Source: Linanthus parryae
Taxonomy: Eukaryota > Streptophyta > Magnoliopsida > Ericales > Polemoniaceae
Reading direction: 5' to 3'
DNA: 64,000 nt
Assembly (NCBI GenBank): GCA_023055425.1
Contig: JALGPY010000001.1
Coordinates: 141,757,368-141,821,367 of the forward strand
In this document: positions 42,662 to 55,597 of the stretch, one piece after another
How positions within the stretch are numbered: the stretch's first letter is position 1
Layout: each line of letters starts with the position of its first letter
Notes under the pieces: model-generated
The model's database searches: none
Told to the model about the DNA's origin: nothing
The model's input: the letters and a program-made list of their open reading frames with translations, nothing else
Position numbers and translations under genes: made by a program

Positions 42662-43955
42662 GAAAGGAGATTCAGGGTCAATTTAGGAATGATTTTACTG
42701 ATAGTACAATTGTTTTCTGACAACCGAAACAGTTTTAATGTGTTTGATATAAAAAAATTGCTTTTCGGATTCTGCTGTCCCACAGTGTTTTTTACACAAC
42801 AATTTTTAGCACCGTCACAACATTCTCAAACTAACTCTCAATCCTTTCGCTTCGACTCCTATGGAGTGGGAGTGTGGGACGCGAACCAAAGCCCAACCCT
42901 ACTCGTGGCTCGGGCTAATACTCAGAGTCAGGGACGTAGGCATGAATTAAAAAGTCTTGGGACACAATCCAAATAAATGAAATGTGGAGGTATTTCTATA
43001 AATTAACAAGGGCCATTACTAAAAGTTTTAAAATTATAGTGCGACAAGTACCACACCGAATAAGGTTCCGAAACTTTGGGAATTATTTTAGTGATAAAAT
43101 AGAATAATAACCACATCGACCCGGCTCAACCGATTAGTCATGTACCATCTCTGAATCACTGTTGGTGGTACGAAATACAAACACAATCTCGTATGAGTAA
43201 CATTGGTCAATTTGATTAACACCTGATATGGGGGAGGGGTTATCAAATCATATCTCCTCCTATATCCGCTACCAAAATGAGGCCAGAGTACATAGAGTTT
43301 TTCACATGAGATGTATGTTGGCAGGCGATCTTTTTTCTGTAAATTTGTTCATTCACTTTACTCAACATCCCTAAAATTATAAGATCTACATCTGGATTAT
43401 ATAGGATTTGCATAACCATAGATTTTTCTATTCTATTCTTTTTTTTTTGGAGAATTAGAACCAGAGAAATTATGTTTGCTAAAATTTCAATTGCAAAATT
43501 GAAAGTTGAAAGATGTGTCTGAGCATGCAAGGTATGGAATTGTTGAAGTGTGAGTGATGTTGTTGCAATTTCTCTATTTCATTTTTTTTTTTTCATTTCC
43601 TATGTTATTTTTATTTTCTTTACTTTGAGATCATAAGGCTACAATTTTCTTTTCTCAAAAAATAATAATAATGCTACACGTTAGGGCCACAAGAACGGGC
43701 CAGCCCAGATATATGGTTTGAACTATGGGCTAGATTTGTTAGTTTTGATGTTTTAAATGAAAGGGTTTGGCCTTCTGAAGGGTAAGTATGTGCCTATGTG
43801 GGGTCGAGTCGGTCGGGCATGTGTCACGATTTCCCTAGTCTAACGTCCCATGTTAAGTTTAGGCGGGGCAGGTTTCAAAGATTCGGGCATGGGTTTGACC
43901 CGATCCACTGACAAGCCTACTTTGATGATTTGTACAATCGGTAACTCTCCTCTTA
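42662..43955. other. Intergenic region, no gene recognised
   Basis: AT-rich with fragments resembling old hAT-type MITEs. No coding signal. Confidence 0.45.
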
Positions 43956-44346
43956 GAGCCTGTTTGGTACCAGTTGAAAATCTCAATAATCAGCTGAAAT
44001 AATTTGAAAAGGAAATCCAACTTAACCGATAATTACGATCTGTTTGGTATGAGCTGAAATTATAAATCACTAACTTGATCAATTTGACAAAATTTAAAGA
44101 GCTCTAAAGTCAAGCAATTGAATACGCATGTTTATAACTGAACTGTGATTATGCTAATCTAAAAAAATATCAAAATTATTTTTTAGAGATTTTAAGCTGT
44201 ATAATCCCCAATTTTGGAGATTCTATAATTGCACATAGATTATTTTAATCTACAAATTATCAAATTAAAATTTACAAGCATAACAAACAAGATTGTTAAA
44301 AAGTAGCCGATTTTGGATTAAAATCAGCGATACCAAACATGCACTT
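43956..44346. mobile_element. MITE with GAGCCTGTTTGGTA-type termini
   Basis: The left end GAGCCTGTTTGGTACC is mirrored by GATACCAAACATGCACTT at the right end. The phrase CTGTTTGGTA recurs internally at about 44038. About 390 bp, AT-rich, non-coding. Such ends are common in plant hAT-like MITEs; no clear target duplication. Confidence 0.55.
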
Positions 44347-44767
44347 AGTATAACTCTACTGAGCTACTCTTTATTTTGTCAACGAATATACTTAACTCAG
44401 AGTAACACATGTTATCAAACATCCCGCGACAGAATACTTGTTTAAGAATATTTTAGCGTAGACACACATCGTGCCTAAACAAATCCACAAAACATCATCT
44501 TTGTGGACAATTTTTAATTCACCGCTTAATCGTCTTGAGCAATCCTTGTCTCGTTAGTAGCCCCGTTATAGGGGCCTATGTTTTACTCTCAATCTATTGA
44601 CCGCACTTCCCTTGTCATCCTCTATCTATCTTTTCTCTCGCTCCACCTCCCCTCCTGCAAAGCTTGCCCTGTTTAAACCAGAAAACTCAATTTGTTTTCT
44701 GTATCATCATCGCGGTTAACACAAACACCATCAGCCACTATGGGTTCATGTACCTCTATTGAATCAT

Positions 44768-45504
44768 TGATTCTCGTTTGGGTAAGGGATAAACTCACAG
44801 GGATAAGAGATACACTTGAAATATGGTAGGATATGATTGTGCTGGAATAAAATAGGGAAAGTAAACTTTTGTTCTGAGTGTTTAGTTAGAGTATGATATG
44901 AGACAGAAAATAATGAGTGAAAATGATTATGTTGTCCTGAATTTGAATCCGTAATTGTTTGTCTTTTAAAACATTTTTCGTTATAGCTCACTAACAATTA
45001 TATGTTTTTTCTATTTTTATTCATCAACTTATATTTATTTCTTGTAGTAAAGTAAATAAAACTTTTGAATTAGAAGATGTTTATGTCTACTAAATAAAAA
45101 ATGCAAATATAGTAGAGGATGATGAATCGACTACAAAGCTGGTGGCGGTGGTCTGGTAGAGAGACATCGAACACAGACAAGAAGGGGGTTAGGGAGATAA
45201 GGTAGAAATAGAGAAGAAAGAGTGAACAGTAGCTGGTGTTGGATATTTGAAGGTTGTAATTTGATTCGGGTGATGAGTGCATTTTTTTGTCAAAATTTCA
45301 AGCTCTAACTTTTTCAGACTTTATACCTCGGGAGGAATGGTACAATTGTAAGGAGAAATGAATGCAAAGCTTGAGAGGGGGATATAACAGGGTACAATTT
45401 CATATTGTAGTTTATCCCGTATCCAAACACGAGATAACGAGATAAACTTTACAGGTATAAAATTATCCTCATCCCTCCCAATATCCCTTACCCAACAAGA
45501 CCTC
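44768..45504. mobile_element. Non-autonomous DNA transposon with GTTTGGGTAAGGGATA termini
   Basis: The left end CTCGTTTGGGTAAGGGATAA corresponds to the reverse complement of the right end (TATCCCTTACCCAACAAGAC). GATAAACT motifs near both ends add subterminal repeats. About 735 bp, no coding capacity. It lies just 3' of the DUF1677 gene. Confidence 0.6.
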
Positions 45505-45754
45505 GGTACTCCGCTAATGCATTGGTAGTTCTTAAATTGAGAGATTGATCGCATCTGAAACTGGATTACCACATTTATAGAATTGGTTAACATCAGTACA
45601 TGTTAATTTGTGAAGTATCATACATACACAACCAAACAAAGATCATCTAGAGCTACTATTATTGCGACAAATATGCTTCCATAAAACACAAGATTGATTG
45701 TTGTCAGAAATGACGACGGCGTTATAATTAGCGGCAGCGGCTAGCGAGTTCCGA

Positions 45755-46336
45755 TCACCTGTCCTCCCTAGTGATGGCCGGGATACAACTCGAGCTCCTA
45801 GCAAGACCACCCTTCTTGACACAGCCAGGGGCGGCGGCCTTCAAATCTCTAGGGCTAATAGACTTAGCCCTAATGGAGCTCTTCTTAAAGAGCTCCCTCA
45901 TAGCCTCAGCTTGGTACAACACAGGATAAGCCCTACCAAACCTGTTGAACTTAACACAAGCACTCATATGATCCTCCACTGCCTTCTCTTTGTTTCCTCC
46001 ATTCTTCACCATCTCTTCCTTCACAGCTTCTGAACACAACCCGCAAACAAACTTGCCCGAGAACTTGTCTCGGACTCTCTTCACGTAGTCGGGCGTGCAC
46101 TCCTCGGACATGCCACAACACTCGCACTTGGAGTCCTCGACGACCTCTGAGATGGGAGGGAGAGGGAGAGGAAGAGGGAGTTTTGCGACTTCAGAGAGAG
46201 ACTCCTCTTTGCTTAGTTCGAAGGAGATGTCGGAGATTGTTCTCTGGAGGCTCTCCATTGACAGCCTTGGAGGTTTCTGGACCTTGTTCATGCCGCTTTT
46301 CATGTAAGAACTCAAGCTCTCCACATTTGGTGCCAT
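45755..46336 (-). CDS. DUF1677 family protein
   Basis: A single-exon frame of 193 residues. The ATG at 46336 (MAPNVESLSSYMKSG) is preferred over an upstream in-frame ATG because a TATA motif sits between them and similarity of style starts here. The family core is a Cys-rich block, CECCGMSEEC at residues 71-80 and KFVCGLCSEAV around 96-105 (Cys 71, 73, 74, 80, 98, 101), a likely metal site, followed by a conserved helix HMSACVKFNRFGRAYPVLYQ. The N-terminus is Ser-rich with RLSMESLQRTISDISFEL. The C-terminus is basic with RSSSCIPAITRED. DUF1677 proteins are plant-specific with no established biochemical role; function cannot be inferred from sequence alone. The frame is intact. Confidence 0.93.
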   Translation of the reverse strand: MAPNVESLSSYMKSGMNKVQKPPRLSMESLQRTISDISFELSKEESLSEVAKLPLPLPLPPISEVVEDSKCECCGMSEECTPDYVKRVRDKFSGKFVCGLCSEAVKEEMVKNGGNKEKAVEDHMSACVKFNRFGRAYPVLYQAEAMRELFKKSSIRAKSISPRDLKAAAPGCVKKGGLARSSSCIPAITREDR

Positions 46337-46410
46337 AGCCAGAGAGAGAGAGAGAGATGGAACAGTAATGGTTTGAGAAGGTAGGTATAGAGCAATAGTA
46401 ATGGCAGATG

Positions 46411-46419
46411 TTATATATA
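46411..46419 (-). promoter_or_regulatory. TATA box of the DUF1677 gene
   Basis: TATATATAA on the minus strand, 75 bp upstream of the ATG at 46336, leaves room for a short leader that is CT-rich. Confidence 0.6.
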
Positions 46420-46979
46420 CTGAGATGATGGTCATGGTGGTATCTGTTTTCTTCAAGTAGGGGACCTCAGGCCATGCAAAAGTATGTGGATTGTAATCTT
46501 TGAAAGGCATATTTTTTCCACTTCTGTGGACTACAAGGAAGATCTCATGTAAGCATTAAATTGTTTGTGTTAGTGTTTTTTGTATGTGTGTGTGACAGAA
46601 GAGTAATAGTAGTAGCTAGGGTTCACAGGTATCTTGATGAGGGAGGGGGTGAAAAGGGTTCCTTTCTGGGTTTCTCTGGTGGAAGAGCAAGAGACTTGGT
46701 AAAGGAGGATTGGAAAAGCTTTGTGGTCATCTTCTTAAAGAAGAAAAGCAAAAGAACTTGTTTTAGTTACCTTTTGGTGAAAATAAAAACTGACTTTTGA
46801 TTCAAGTTGTTGAACTTTAAATTGTGACCACTGGAATATAGATAAAACCTATAACACATATAGCTATTTCATAGAAATTATGTGTACCTCATACTAGGAA
46901 CTCATTTCTTACCATCCAGCCCCAGTGACATTACTTAGCTAGCAAAGAGCCTGAGTACTGTATTAATCAGTTGCCAATC

Positions 46980-47340
46980 ATGGAGTCAAGATGGCCAGCC
47001 CACCGGCAAAACCGGCCCAGCCCGGCCCCAAAACCGTCCGGGTCGCATTTAGCCCCCAGCAGCTCGGCCCAAGCAACCCTCTTATTGACCATTTTAATCC
47101 GGACTGGCCCGGCCCCGAACCCAAAAGACTTTTAGCCCCTAACCGGTCTGGATCACTTTCCTCCCCCAACAGCCCGGCCCGGCCCCGAACCGCCCCAAAC
47201 CCAAGGGCTTTTAGCTCCCAACGGCCTAACTGGTCCGGATCACTTTCCTCCCCCAACCCGGTCCAGTTCCCTCCCCTCCTAGCCCACCTCCAAGCCCGCC
47301 CCCCATACCAGTCCAAATTGGCCCAATCCAAAGTGTAAGC
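46980..47340. other. GC-rich island of GGCCCGG words
   Basis: A 360-bp patch dense in CCGGCCC, CCCCGAACCC and GACTTTTAGCCCC phrases with two imperfect internal copies (about 47125-47180 and 47195-47255). It differs sharply in composition from its surroundings and is open in both orientations, an artefact of composition. Similar words occur near 33400-33460. Probably a transposon remnant. Confidence 0.4.
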
Positions 47341-48118
47341 ACCTTGGTTGGTTGAGACACATTTCACAATTTACATCATTCACTATTTCCAGGACAGGAG
47401 AGAGGGACCCTCAAGGTTGGGGTCCAGCATATTTTTTTTTATATACCACGAATATGGAGTAATCTTAACAAAGCATTTCATGAAACATTATGACATGAAC
47501 ACTGGCGCCGAGCTACTATATCCATAAAACCAATGGTAACGCAACAATCACTTAACATGCCCAGTTTCCTATCACAAGCAAGACATGCAAAACTCAAGAA
47601 ACTTTCACAGCATCAGGTAAACATTCCCACCAGAGTAAAAATTGTCTTAATATGGGGTGAAATCTCAAAATGATGTAAAATCAACATATATATATATATT
47701 TTTAACGGGCGTCTATGAGATAATGCTTCTCGAGACTTCTAAAGTTAACATGACCCTTCAGTAAGAGCAAGGGCGCAAAAACCAGTTGTAACAAAACTGC
47801 ATCAGGCAGATATATCTATACTTCTGTAACTACGCTGAGGTCTACCATTTTAATCAATTAACCCAGAAACTGACCAAATGCAATAAGAGGCTATCAGGTT
47901 CTTGTCTACATCCAACCTTCATTTGAGAGACTGGCATATACATCAATGCGCGCTCAAGGTTCCAAAAGAGAGTATTCACAACCATCACGAAACATCTACT
48001 AAGTTGGCCGGCGACATATTCTTCTCGAATGTACTCTTTCCTGAAACAAGACGCAACCACAACGGTGTTTTTAAGGAAAGCTGAACCCAAAATGTGAATT
48101 AAGAAAGAAAACTGAAAA
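47341..48118. other. Intergenic/3' flank of the SHH gene
   Basis: No coding sequence recognised. The part adjoining 48118 should include the SHH 3' UTR. Contains a short (AT)n run at about 47684-47699. Confidence 0.45.
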
Positions 48119-51100
48119 TTAGACATTGTTGTACAAGGACTCAACCTCGTAGTTGTCATGGTCGTATCGAATCGTGAAGAGACACCTGCATCCCCTTACA
48201 TCGTGCATTCTCCTTATGATGTCCACGATATAGGCGTCGTAGTATTTTGCCTCGTCCTCCCTCTCCTAATGAAATTAATACCCAAATAAATAGATAAATT
48301 AAACTAGGGCAGGAGACACCACTTAGTCACTTACACTACTACCATGTTATTTATTGCATTCATTTATAAATTAGATCAGAAAACTAAAATTACCTGAAAG
48401 CAGAGTACCAGATCTCCAGCTTGAAGCTTTTCACAATCTGAATTCTCCAAAGGGATTGAGCGTGGACGGATATCCCTTCCGACTCTAATCCATTCGTCAT
48501 CGCTGGCTCCAAATCCTACGAATCTTACCCGAACTTCCTGTAAGAAAACATTGTATGTCAACTTCGACTTTCACATTATCTAATATGGTGCAATTGCAAC
48601 AACTAGTGTACTTCGCTTCCAGCCAAATCAAGAAATATATGTATTCAAAAAACATGTACAAATAGTAATATACGACAATATTAGAAGACACAGATTCCAC
48701 ATTCAATTGTACCCCATAGTGCCAAAAGATCAAACATGGCAAGATGTCTTCTGACATGCATTGAACTGGATCAACATTGTACTGGTGATGTATCATGAGA
48801 AAAATAGGGAAACAGAGTATTAAAACCAAGGGTTTCTTCAATTTCCGTAAACAATCACAACAACTACACAGGAAGCATATATGAGTAGCAGCCCAATCAC
48901 AACGGATGAAGCAAGTTTTTTATATACCTCAGAAGAAGCAGGAAAACATAAAAGAGAAGACAAGACAAACCGAATACATTTTCAGCTTCTTATGCTCAGT
49001 ACTAAAACTCAATGAACACAACTTGTCTATAACAAATCAGATGTGAACAGGAATAGTTATGGTCTCTCCATCTATGCTATTGAATTATCTCTAAACTTGA
49101 GATATTATCTCGTCTTTGGTTTGGTATTTGACATCATTCGGAATAATTTTAAGATAAATCGGAGCCAATCATTTTGTCAGCATTTTCATATCTTCATTAA
49201 TTCTATTATTCAACTGATAGTATACTCAAGACTGTTACCCTTCCTCTGCAAACTATAGGTTTAACACTAATTCTAGTGAAAAAAGCAGCGGCAGTATAGC
49301 ACAAGTCGAACAGTTTTTGCACCTATATAAATAGTAAGGCTTTGAGTTGGTATTTCAATTACTTACAGGTTCATCTGGACGAAGATACCTGAGGCCAACA
49401 AGTTCCTCCACATCATACCTGTAGAGATACAAACATTCACATTAGCATCTGTTTAAAGTCTGGACCATGTCTTCAACACGGTGTGTGTATACAAAAATGT
49501 ATCAATAATTAGAAAATCATGGAAACTTCTCACAACACAATACAAATGATTCATTGAAATGGTAACTCGAGGCCATATACTAATATGTTCTTTTCTATAA
49601 ATGTATATAAAAGTTAAAAGTTTAAACACTGGAAGAAACAGGTCTCCTCTAAGATGTCAACTTTTCATACATCTCTTAGTCCCATCTACAGTAGAAAATT
49701 CATGGCAACATGACAAATGCGGTTCAAGTATCTACCGGTATTATCAGAATTATACTAATAGCTGTTTCAGTTATGAGACCCTCTGTATATAAGATATGCA
49801 CTCAGATGAGGAACTGATCCGAAAAACTTGGCGCATACATTAATCAAATTCAACTTTGCATTAAGGAAAGTACAGAACTCGGCAACCAAAACTAATGCAT
49901 ATTTCTGGAGCCCCATCTATGTGCTTTTAAAGTACATGATACAAACAATTAGCAAATTTCATCGGGATGAAAAGGAATAAAATTGAACCCCACATGCAGC
50001 AAACACGACCCAAAGAAAAGAAGAACACCAATGTTATTGCACAGAGAGGAAGCAATTACAAAATTTTCGTGACCAAAAAAATGAAGAGCTATGTGAGGGT
50101 TTACCATGCTTTATCTAAAGAAGACCTGGCCTCATATTTGAACTTTGACAGATCTGGAACCTTTTCTCCTGCTTCTGGAACTAGGATTGTCAAAACAAAT
50201 GCTATTCATAAGAAAAGTCAAAGGAAGTACAAAGGCCTGGAAGAGAAAACTCAAAGCAATCACAAAGCATAAGGCCATGGAAACAAATGTACCAGCATAT
50301 CTTCACAATGGAAAAAGATAACAGACAGTGATGAAGATCTTCAGCAAATAATTATTCTAATTTAGTGGATAGACAAAATCATATAAGTTTCACACACTTT
50401 TCACATATTTCAAAAAATATATATATATATAAGTTTCACACACTTTTGAGCCAGTTTCATAAGACTTCAATATTTCCGGACAAATGGTCGTGCAACTTGA
50501 GGTCTAATTCTGGATTCAGAAAGGTCTTGAATCAAATCGCTTCACCATTTTTCTCTGGTCGCACCTCAAAGTACAACCACCGTTGATTTCAGTTCTGCAC
50601 TTATATCAATTTTGCTTAATAAATAGACTCAGATCTTTTACCAAAGTACAACCACCTAGTTCCTGTGTGCCTCTCCAGGTTATAGATGCCCAAGGAGCTG
50701 CCCCCATTTGCAAGGCAGTGATTTTAACAATCTCAAGATATGAAATCAGCATGAACTATAAAGTGAATGCCCTAATCTATGATCTTTTAGGGGTATCTAA
50801 ATTTCCAACAGCAACAGCGTAACTGACTTTTGTGCCGTTTGTCATTTTAAATTTGAGTATTCATATGCATGTTGCAATGAGAACTAGGAAGCTAAAATAA
50901 TGTTTACAACACTTCATTAAAAGATTCCGTTCCTATCTACCTCCCACACCCGAGCCACCCAAAGGAGAATTCAGAACGTGTGTAACACATAACAATGTCC
51001 AAGGGACAGCTCCTAAAAGAACTTTCCATCAGATTTTAAAAAGTAGAATCCCATGTTTTGTCCATTTTCTTTTTATTTCACATTCTTAGACTAAATTATT

Positions 51101-54100
51101 AACCCCAAACTGAATCGTTGGTCCTAGAGAATGGAGCAGAACTCTAAACATGTATCAGAGTTTTAATGCACCTTCGTATTTACAGGATCACTAGGCCGTG
51201 CATTTTGTTTATACAAACAAAAATAATAATAAAAAATCTACTACCATTCAACTCATTACAAGGCTTCTCTGTAGCTCTCAGAACGCATCTGAAGTTTCAT
51301 TACAGGTCCCCAAACATACTAAAGCCGAAGAGTATCAGTATTTATGTTTCTTACTTTTAGAGTCAACCAAGATATCAGTCTGTTGTAGACGGCCTTCAGT
51401 ATTATCAACCCCCCTAGAATTAATAAGTAGAGCTAGGGGAACCGGTTAGTATCATTATCCAAGCGGTCCCGTAAGCTTGTTTAGAAAGCTCTACCATGGG
51501 AACCAGAGGCCATGTGTAATTAGCTTCTCACATAATACTAAAGACTAACCACTAAGTCAAATACCTTTAGAAACTTGAGGACTTTCATTGTCTTTGATCG
51601 GACGATTTTTATCATCAACCAATTGCTCCTGATCATTAGCTGATAAACAGAGGCCATGTGTAAATATCTTCTCACATACTACTAAAGACTAACCACCAAG
51701 TCAATTACCTTTAGATAGTTGAGGACTTTCATTGTCTTTGTTCGGACGAGTTTTATCATCAACCAATTGCTCCTGATCATTAGCTGATCTAATATTGTCT
51801 GACTGATCCGATTGCCGCCTATTTTGAAACCAGCTTTGTACCTAAAGTGTGATAATAACAACAGGAGTTCCACAAAACAGTTATGGGCATGAAATTAAAA
51901 CAAGTTTTACATAGCCGGAACAAGGAAAAGAAGATGAGAGGGAGAACCTCAGCCCATTTCACTCTAGGTTTGCCAGCTCGGCCTTGAGAGCTGCTGAAAA
52001 CAAGTTTCAAAAGAAACGTCAAATTCTGGAAATACATTGATAGTGCATCCATTGTGAAGAATTCATTTGTTACATGCATGCTTATGCTTAACAGGAGTGA
52101 AAGAAAATCACCTGAATTGTTTGGCAAGTCTTTTACAGAAATCCTGATCAAGAGATTGTTCACCAGACTCTTTGTATATTTTCTCCATCTTCTCAATCTG
52201 GCAAGGGTGGGGAGCAAAACAGAATCTGGTTATGTGCATCTTAATCTCCAGAAGGATAGAATTCAAGGTAAATAAACATGGAAACAAACTAAAATTTGAC
52301 ACCTCTATGCCTACATAGAAAACAAACGATGTGTTTTCTGCTGACAGCGGTGATGGAAAACCAGTCTAGCTTTTATGTTTCTAGAAATTACCATATAAGT
52401 CATTCGTCGTATAAGATATCTAAGAACATGCACTGCTAGATTTGTGGGTCTTAACAAGAAGCCATTATCTCGAAGCTCATGATAACAAAAACCTACAAAA
52501 ATATTCTTAACATGGCACCATATGTTTATAACAATCTGGAGTGATAAATGTTACATGCCCTAGCAAACTCTGATGCGTCCCAATACATGCTATACAGTTT
52601 TACCTTTTAGGCCTTTCTCTATCAGCAAGATGTAAAAAAGAACAAAGGTTACATATCAAAAGACTACACAGAGCTTCCATGCTCAATTGGCTAAAAATAC
52701 ATAATCAAGAGCTAAGACCCACAGAAATTTGTAAATGTTGGTGGGTACTTGAACCCTCCTGGCTACCAGACCCTGCCATGCCATTTGACATGACTCCAAT
52801 TACCTTCTGATAAGGCAAGCATGTTACAACATGCAAACACAATCTTAATCCCCTATCAAGTCCAAAAGACTGTGCAAGGGTAACCGCACTCATTACGCTT
52901 TAGGTATTCCAGAAGCATTTCGCTCACCGTTCAAAAACATTGTCTTGATGAAGCAAATTTACTGGCAAATAACTTCTTTTATGAGCTCCTATGACTACAG
53001 GACTAAGTGCTTTTGAAAGACCTCTTCCTTGGTTCCTTCTGAGAACAAAGAAGTGCAGACCTGCGCAAGCTTAGCAGGCAGGTCCTGTAGCATCTCCCAA
53101 TATAATTAAGGAGTGCCTTTTAATATTGTAACGCAAAAAAGAGGAGCAAGAGCTTCAGAAATTCTATGCCAATATAACTATTTTTCTCAATCACTTGTAT
53201 TGTTCATTATATACTTTTCAAATCTGTGAAAGATCTTTTTACTACTTTACATCTATGTTTTCAGGCTTCGGCTAAACGATAAGCTACAAGCTATAGTCCA
53301 ATTTGAAAAAATAATAATTTTTTATCCTTTATGTAAGAAGCAGATGATTTATTTCTTTTACTTTCCTTTCCCTTGCAAAGTTCCGGTCCAAAAACATCCT
53401 ATTAGTCTTGTAGAAAATATGAACAAAAAGAAAAACCAAAATTAGAATCCAAGTGCTTGTGTATGGAAATCTGAGAGCTATGTGAATCTTAAGGGACGTA
53501 CCAAATTGGCGGCTTGAATCGATTTTCTTGGCTTTAGTCAAATTCTAAAAGCAATTTAGAATAGGCCAGCAATAACCAGATGCATTTAATCAACAAATGA
53601 AAGACTTCAACCATCGTAAACGACAAAATCAACGTTACTAAACGACAAACGAACCTTCCATGAATGCAAAGCGAAAACTGAATGTTAGCATAAATTAGGA
53701 AAGATACAGAAATCGACAAACACCCCTCTATCCTGCTTACTTCGACACCACGCCAAGGACTCCCCCAAGTGAAGTTTTAGCAAAATTACGCACATTGACA
53801 TCATTGCTAAATTCCCTATAGAACCAATGAATTGCACCTTTTGATCTACATTTATGCCTGCAACTAGTTCTAGGCTTTTGATTAAATATGCAAAATCATA
53901 AATATGCACTTTCATTAATCTCAATAACAGCACATAAAAATTTCATTAAACCCAGAAAAGAACATGGGAGAAAACAAAAACCCATCAAGTATTTCAGCAT
54001 TCCATAACATAAACACATGTAATCAGTCATCAAAGAAGATGGGTTTTGCCTGCAAACTAGGGTTTCATTGATACAACAAACAATTACACACCAGACCCAT

Positions 54101-54320
54101 TTCACCCTCTAAAAACAATTAATCATAGCACAAAAAATGGAGTGATTCACCTTCAATTCAGGCAAAAACGGAACCACCCAACGTTGAAACAAAAAACAAC
54201 CTCTGGAACTCAAAACCCAGTAATGATAGGCATTGGAGAGAGCGAAAGGAGTTGCGATTATACCTCTGGAGTGGTGAAGCCAGAGTGGAGCTTTCTGTCT
54301 CTCGGGCGAAGGCGAACCAT
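48119..54320 (-). CDS. SAWADEE HOMEODOMAIN HOMOLOG (SHH1/SHH2-type)
   Basis: Eight exons: 54320-54264, 52197-52112, 51993-51948, 51841-51709, 50180-50105, 49418-49367, 48537-48394, 48265-48119. All use GT-AG introns with consistent phases, giving 741 bp and 246 residues; the Arabidopsis relative is of similar size. Residues about 12-75 form a divergent homeodomain (FTTPE|IEKMEKIYKESGEQ, recognition helix VQSWFQNRRQ at 64-73). Residues about 119-246 are the SAWADEE domain: FKYEARSSLDKAWYDVEEL, RFVGFGASDDEWIRV and H219, C224, C226, likely zinc ligands. SHH1 binds H3K9-methylated, H3K4-unmethylated histone tails and recruits RNA polymerase IV for siRNA-directed DNA methylation. The acceptor of exon 3 is a tandem CAGCAG, allowing one Ser more or less. 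Intron 1 is about 2.1 kb. The C-terminus (VESLYNNV) is short. Confidence 0.93.
51504..51788 (-). repeat. 141-bp tandem duplication inside the SHH gene
   Basis: Copies at 51504-51644 and 51648-51788 both start CAGAGGCCATGTGTAA and end ATTAGCTGAT, with roughly ten differences. Each copy contains the 3' part of exon 4 (ANDQEQLVDDK...), its splice donor and the start of the following intron. Confidence 0.93.
51565..51639 (-). other. Potential in-frame alternative exon 4b of SHH
   Basis: The duplication joins intron sequence to duplicated exon sequence, creating the acceptor-like CTCTGTTTATCAG directly before CTAATGATC; the copied donor AAAG|GTATTT ends it. The exon would be 75 bp, phase 1 at both ends, adding 25 residues (ANDQEQLVDDKNRPIKDNES...) between residues 107 and 108. 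No stop codon is introduced. Whether it is spliced in cannot be told from DNA. Confidence 0.55.
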
Positions 54321-54349
54321 GGTCACCCCCAAATCGGTGAATTGCCGGA

Positions 54350-55597
54350 GAGAAGCGTTTTGTTTTTGTATCTATGTGTCTCTGAATCAGAGGGAACCCA
54401 GAAAGTGAAGTGGGTGGTTATGGGGTTTTCATCTTCTCTCTGGTGGGCAATGGAGATGGAGGAGGAAGAAGAGGAGGAGGAGGGTTTTTGTACTCGTTGT
54501 GGCAGAGAGAAACCGAGCGGGCTTTTGTGTGGAGAAGTTTCTGTCAGGAGAATATTTGTACTAACTACTAAGTACTATATTACTTTGCTTTTATTAATTC
54601 AAATTAATTACTACTTAATTATTGGGTACTCCTAACTCCTAAGAATTGATGAGTATGGTATTATCAATGAGTTAACTTGTTTGAATAAGAATTAATCAAA
54701 TGACTGAATGAATGTAAACTCGGCTACGCTGTTCTAAGTCTGAGACAGGTACGTATGTTCAAGGAAAACTTGGCAGGGTCGGGCTACGTTGCGGAGCACA
54801 TATATTATGCTTTTCTTTTTTAGAAATATATATTATGCTTGAATCACACTGTAATAAACTTTGTACAACGAATATACGTAGAAAAAAAATCTATATTTGA
54901 CATCAGAAGACTTGTGACATCCTTGTACTGAGTCCTCAAATGACTCACGTAAAGAAGGTCTAAGCTTATATGCATTGGCCCACATAGTGCCCCGAGAGGG
55001 CCCGGATGAAAGACATGTGCTTACATGAATGAAAGAAAGACATATTAATTGAGTTTTTAGTTGTTTCCTAGATGAAAATGCGTTTATATCTTTCAGATCA
55101 AATCAAATAAAGATGTAGGCTAAACTGGAGCCCAGTGAAAAGCAAAGCTCGGCTGCCGACTGAGTGGTTGCTCTACCATAGGTTATCGAAGTCTCGTTTA
55201 TTAGGGATGGAATACTTGTTGTTATATGCTTTGCTAACGATATGGAACATGTCTCTCCATACGAAAAGGTCTGATGATGATAAGCATATAGGGTTTCGAA
55301 CGCTCACTTATGAGGATAATGATGCATCAGCGAGATTGTTAAGCATTTTTCATACGATGCTCAAGCTATAATCCAACTAAATATTTTTTGGTATCAATGA
55401 TCTGATTTTCTGAACTTAATGAATTATATTCGCACGTTAATTTTTTTCTAATACTTTGTCAAAGGCTCATAGTAATGAAAAGGAAAAACCAGCTCACATG
55501 TAGTAGTTCGTATAGCTAAACACTTTGTAATTTAGGAATATAACCAATGATGTTGTTCCGGATGATATATGATAGATAAAATTCGTTACAGGGAAGA
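54350..55597. other. Intergenic region upstream of SHH, no gene recognised
   Basis: Contains the SHH promoter and leader on the minus strand (CT-rich near 54460-54400) and AT-rich DNA. A 78-codon frame at 55135 shows no known motif and is not called. Confidence 0.5.

Noticed and set aside
46978..47367. Trp/Gly-rich ORFs on both strands in the GC-rich island
   Set aside because: Composition artefact of GGCCCGG words; both orientations are open.
54252..54635. 127-codon ORF with a Glu run and CTRCGREKPSG
   Set aside because: Overlaps SHH exon 1 and its leader in antisense; the Glu run is the complement of a CT-rich 5' UTR.
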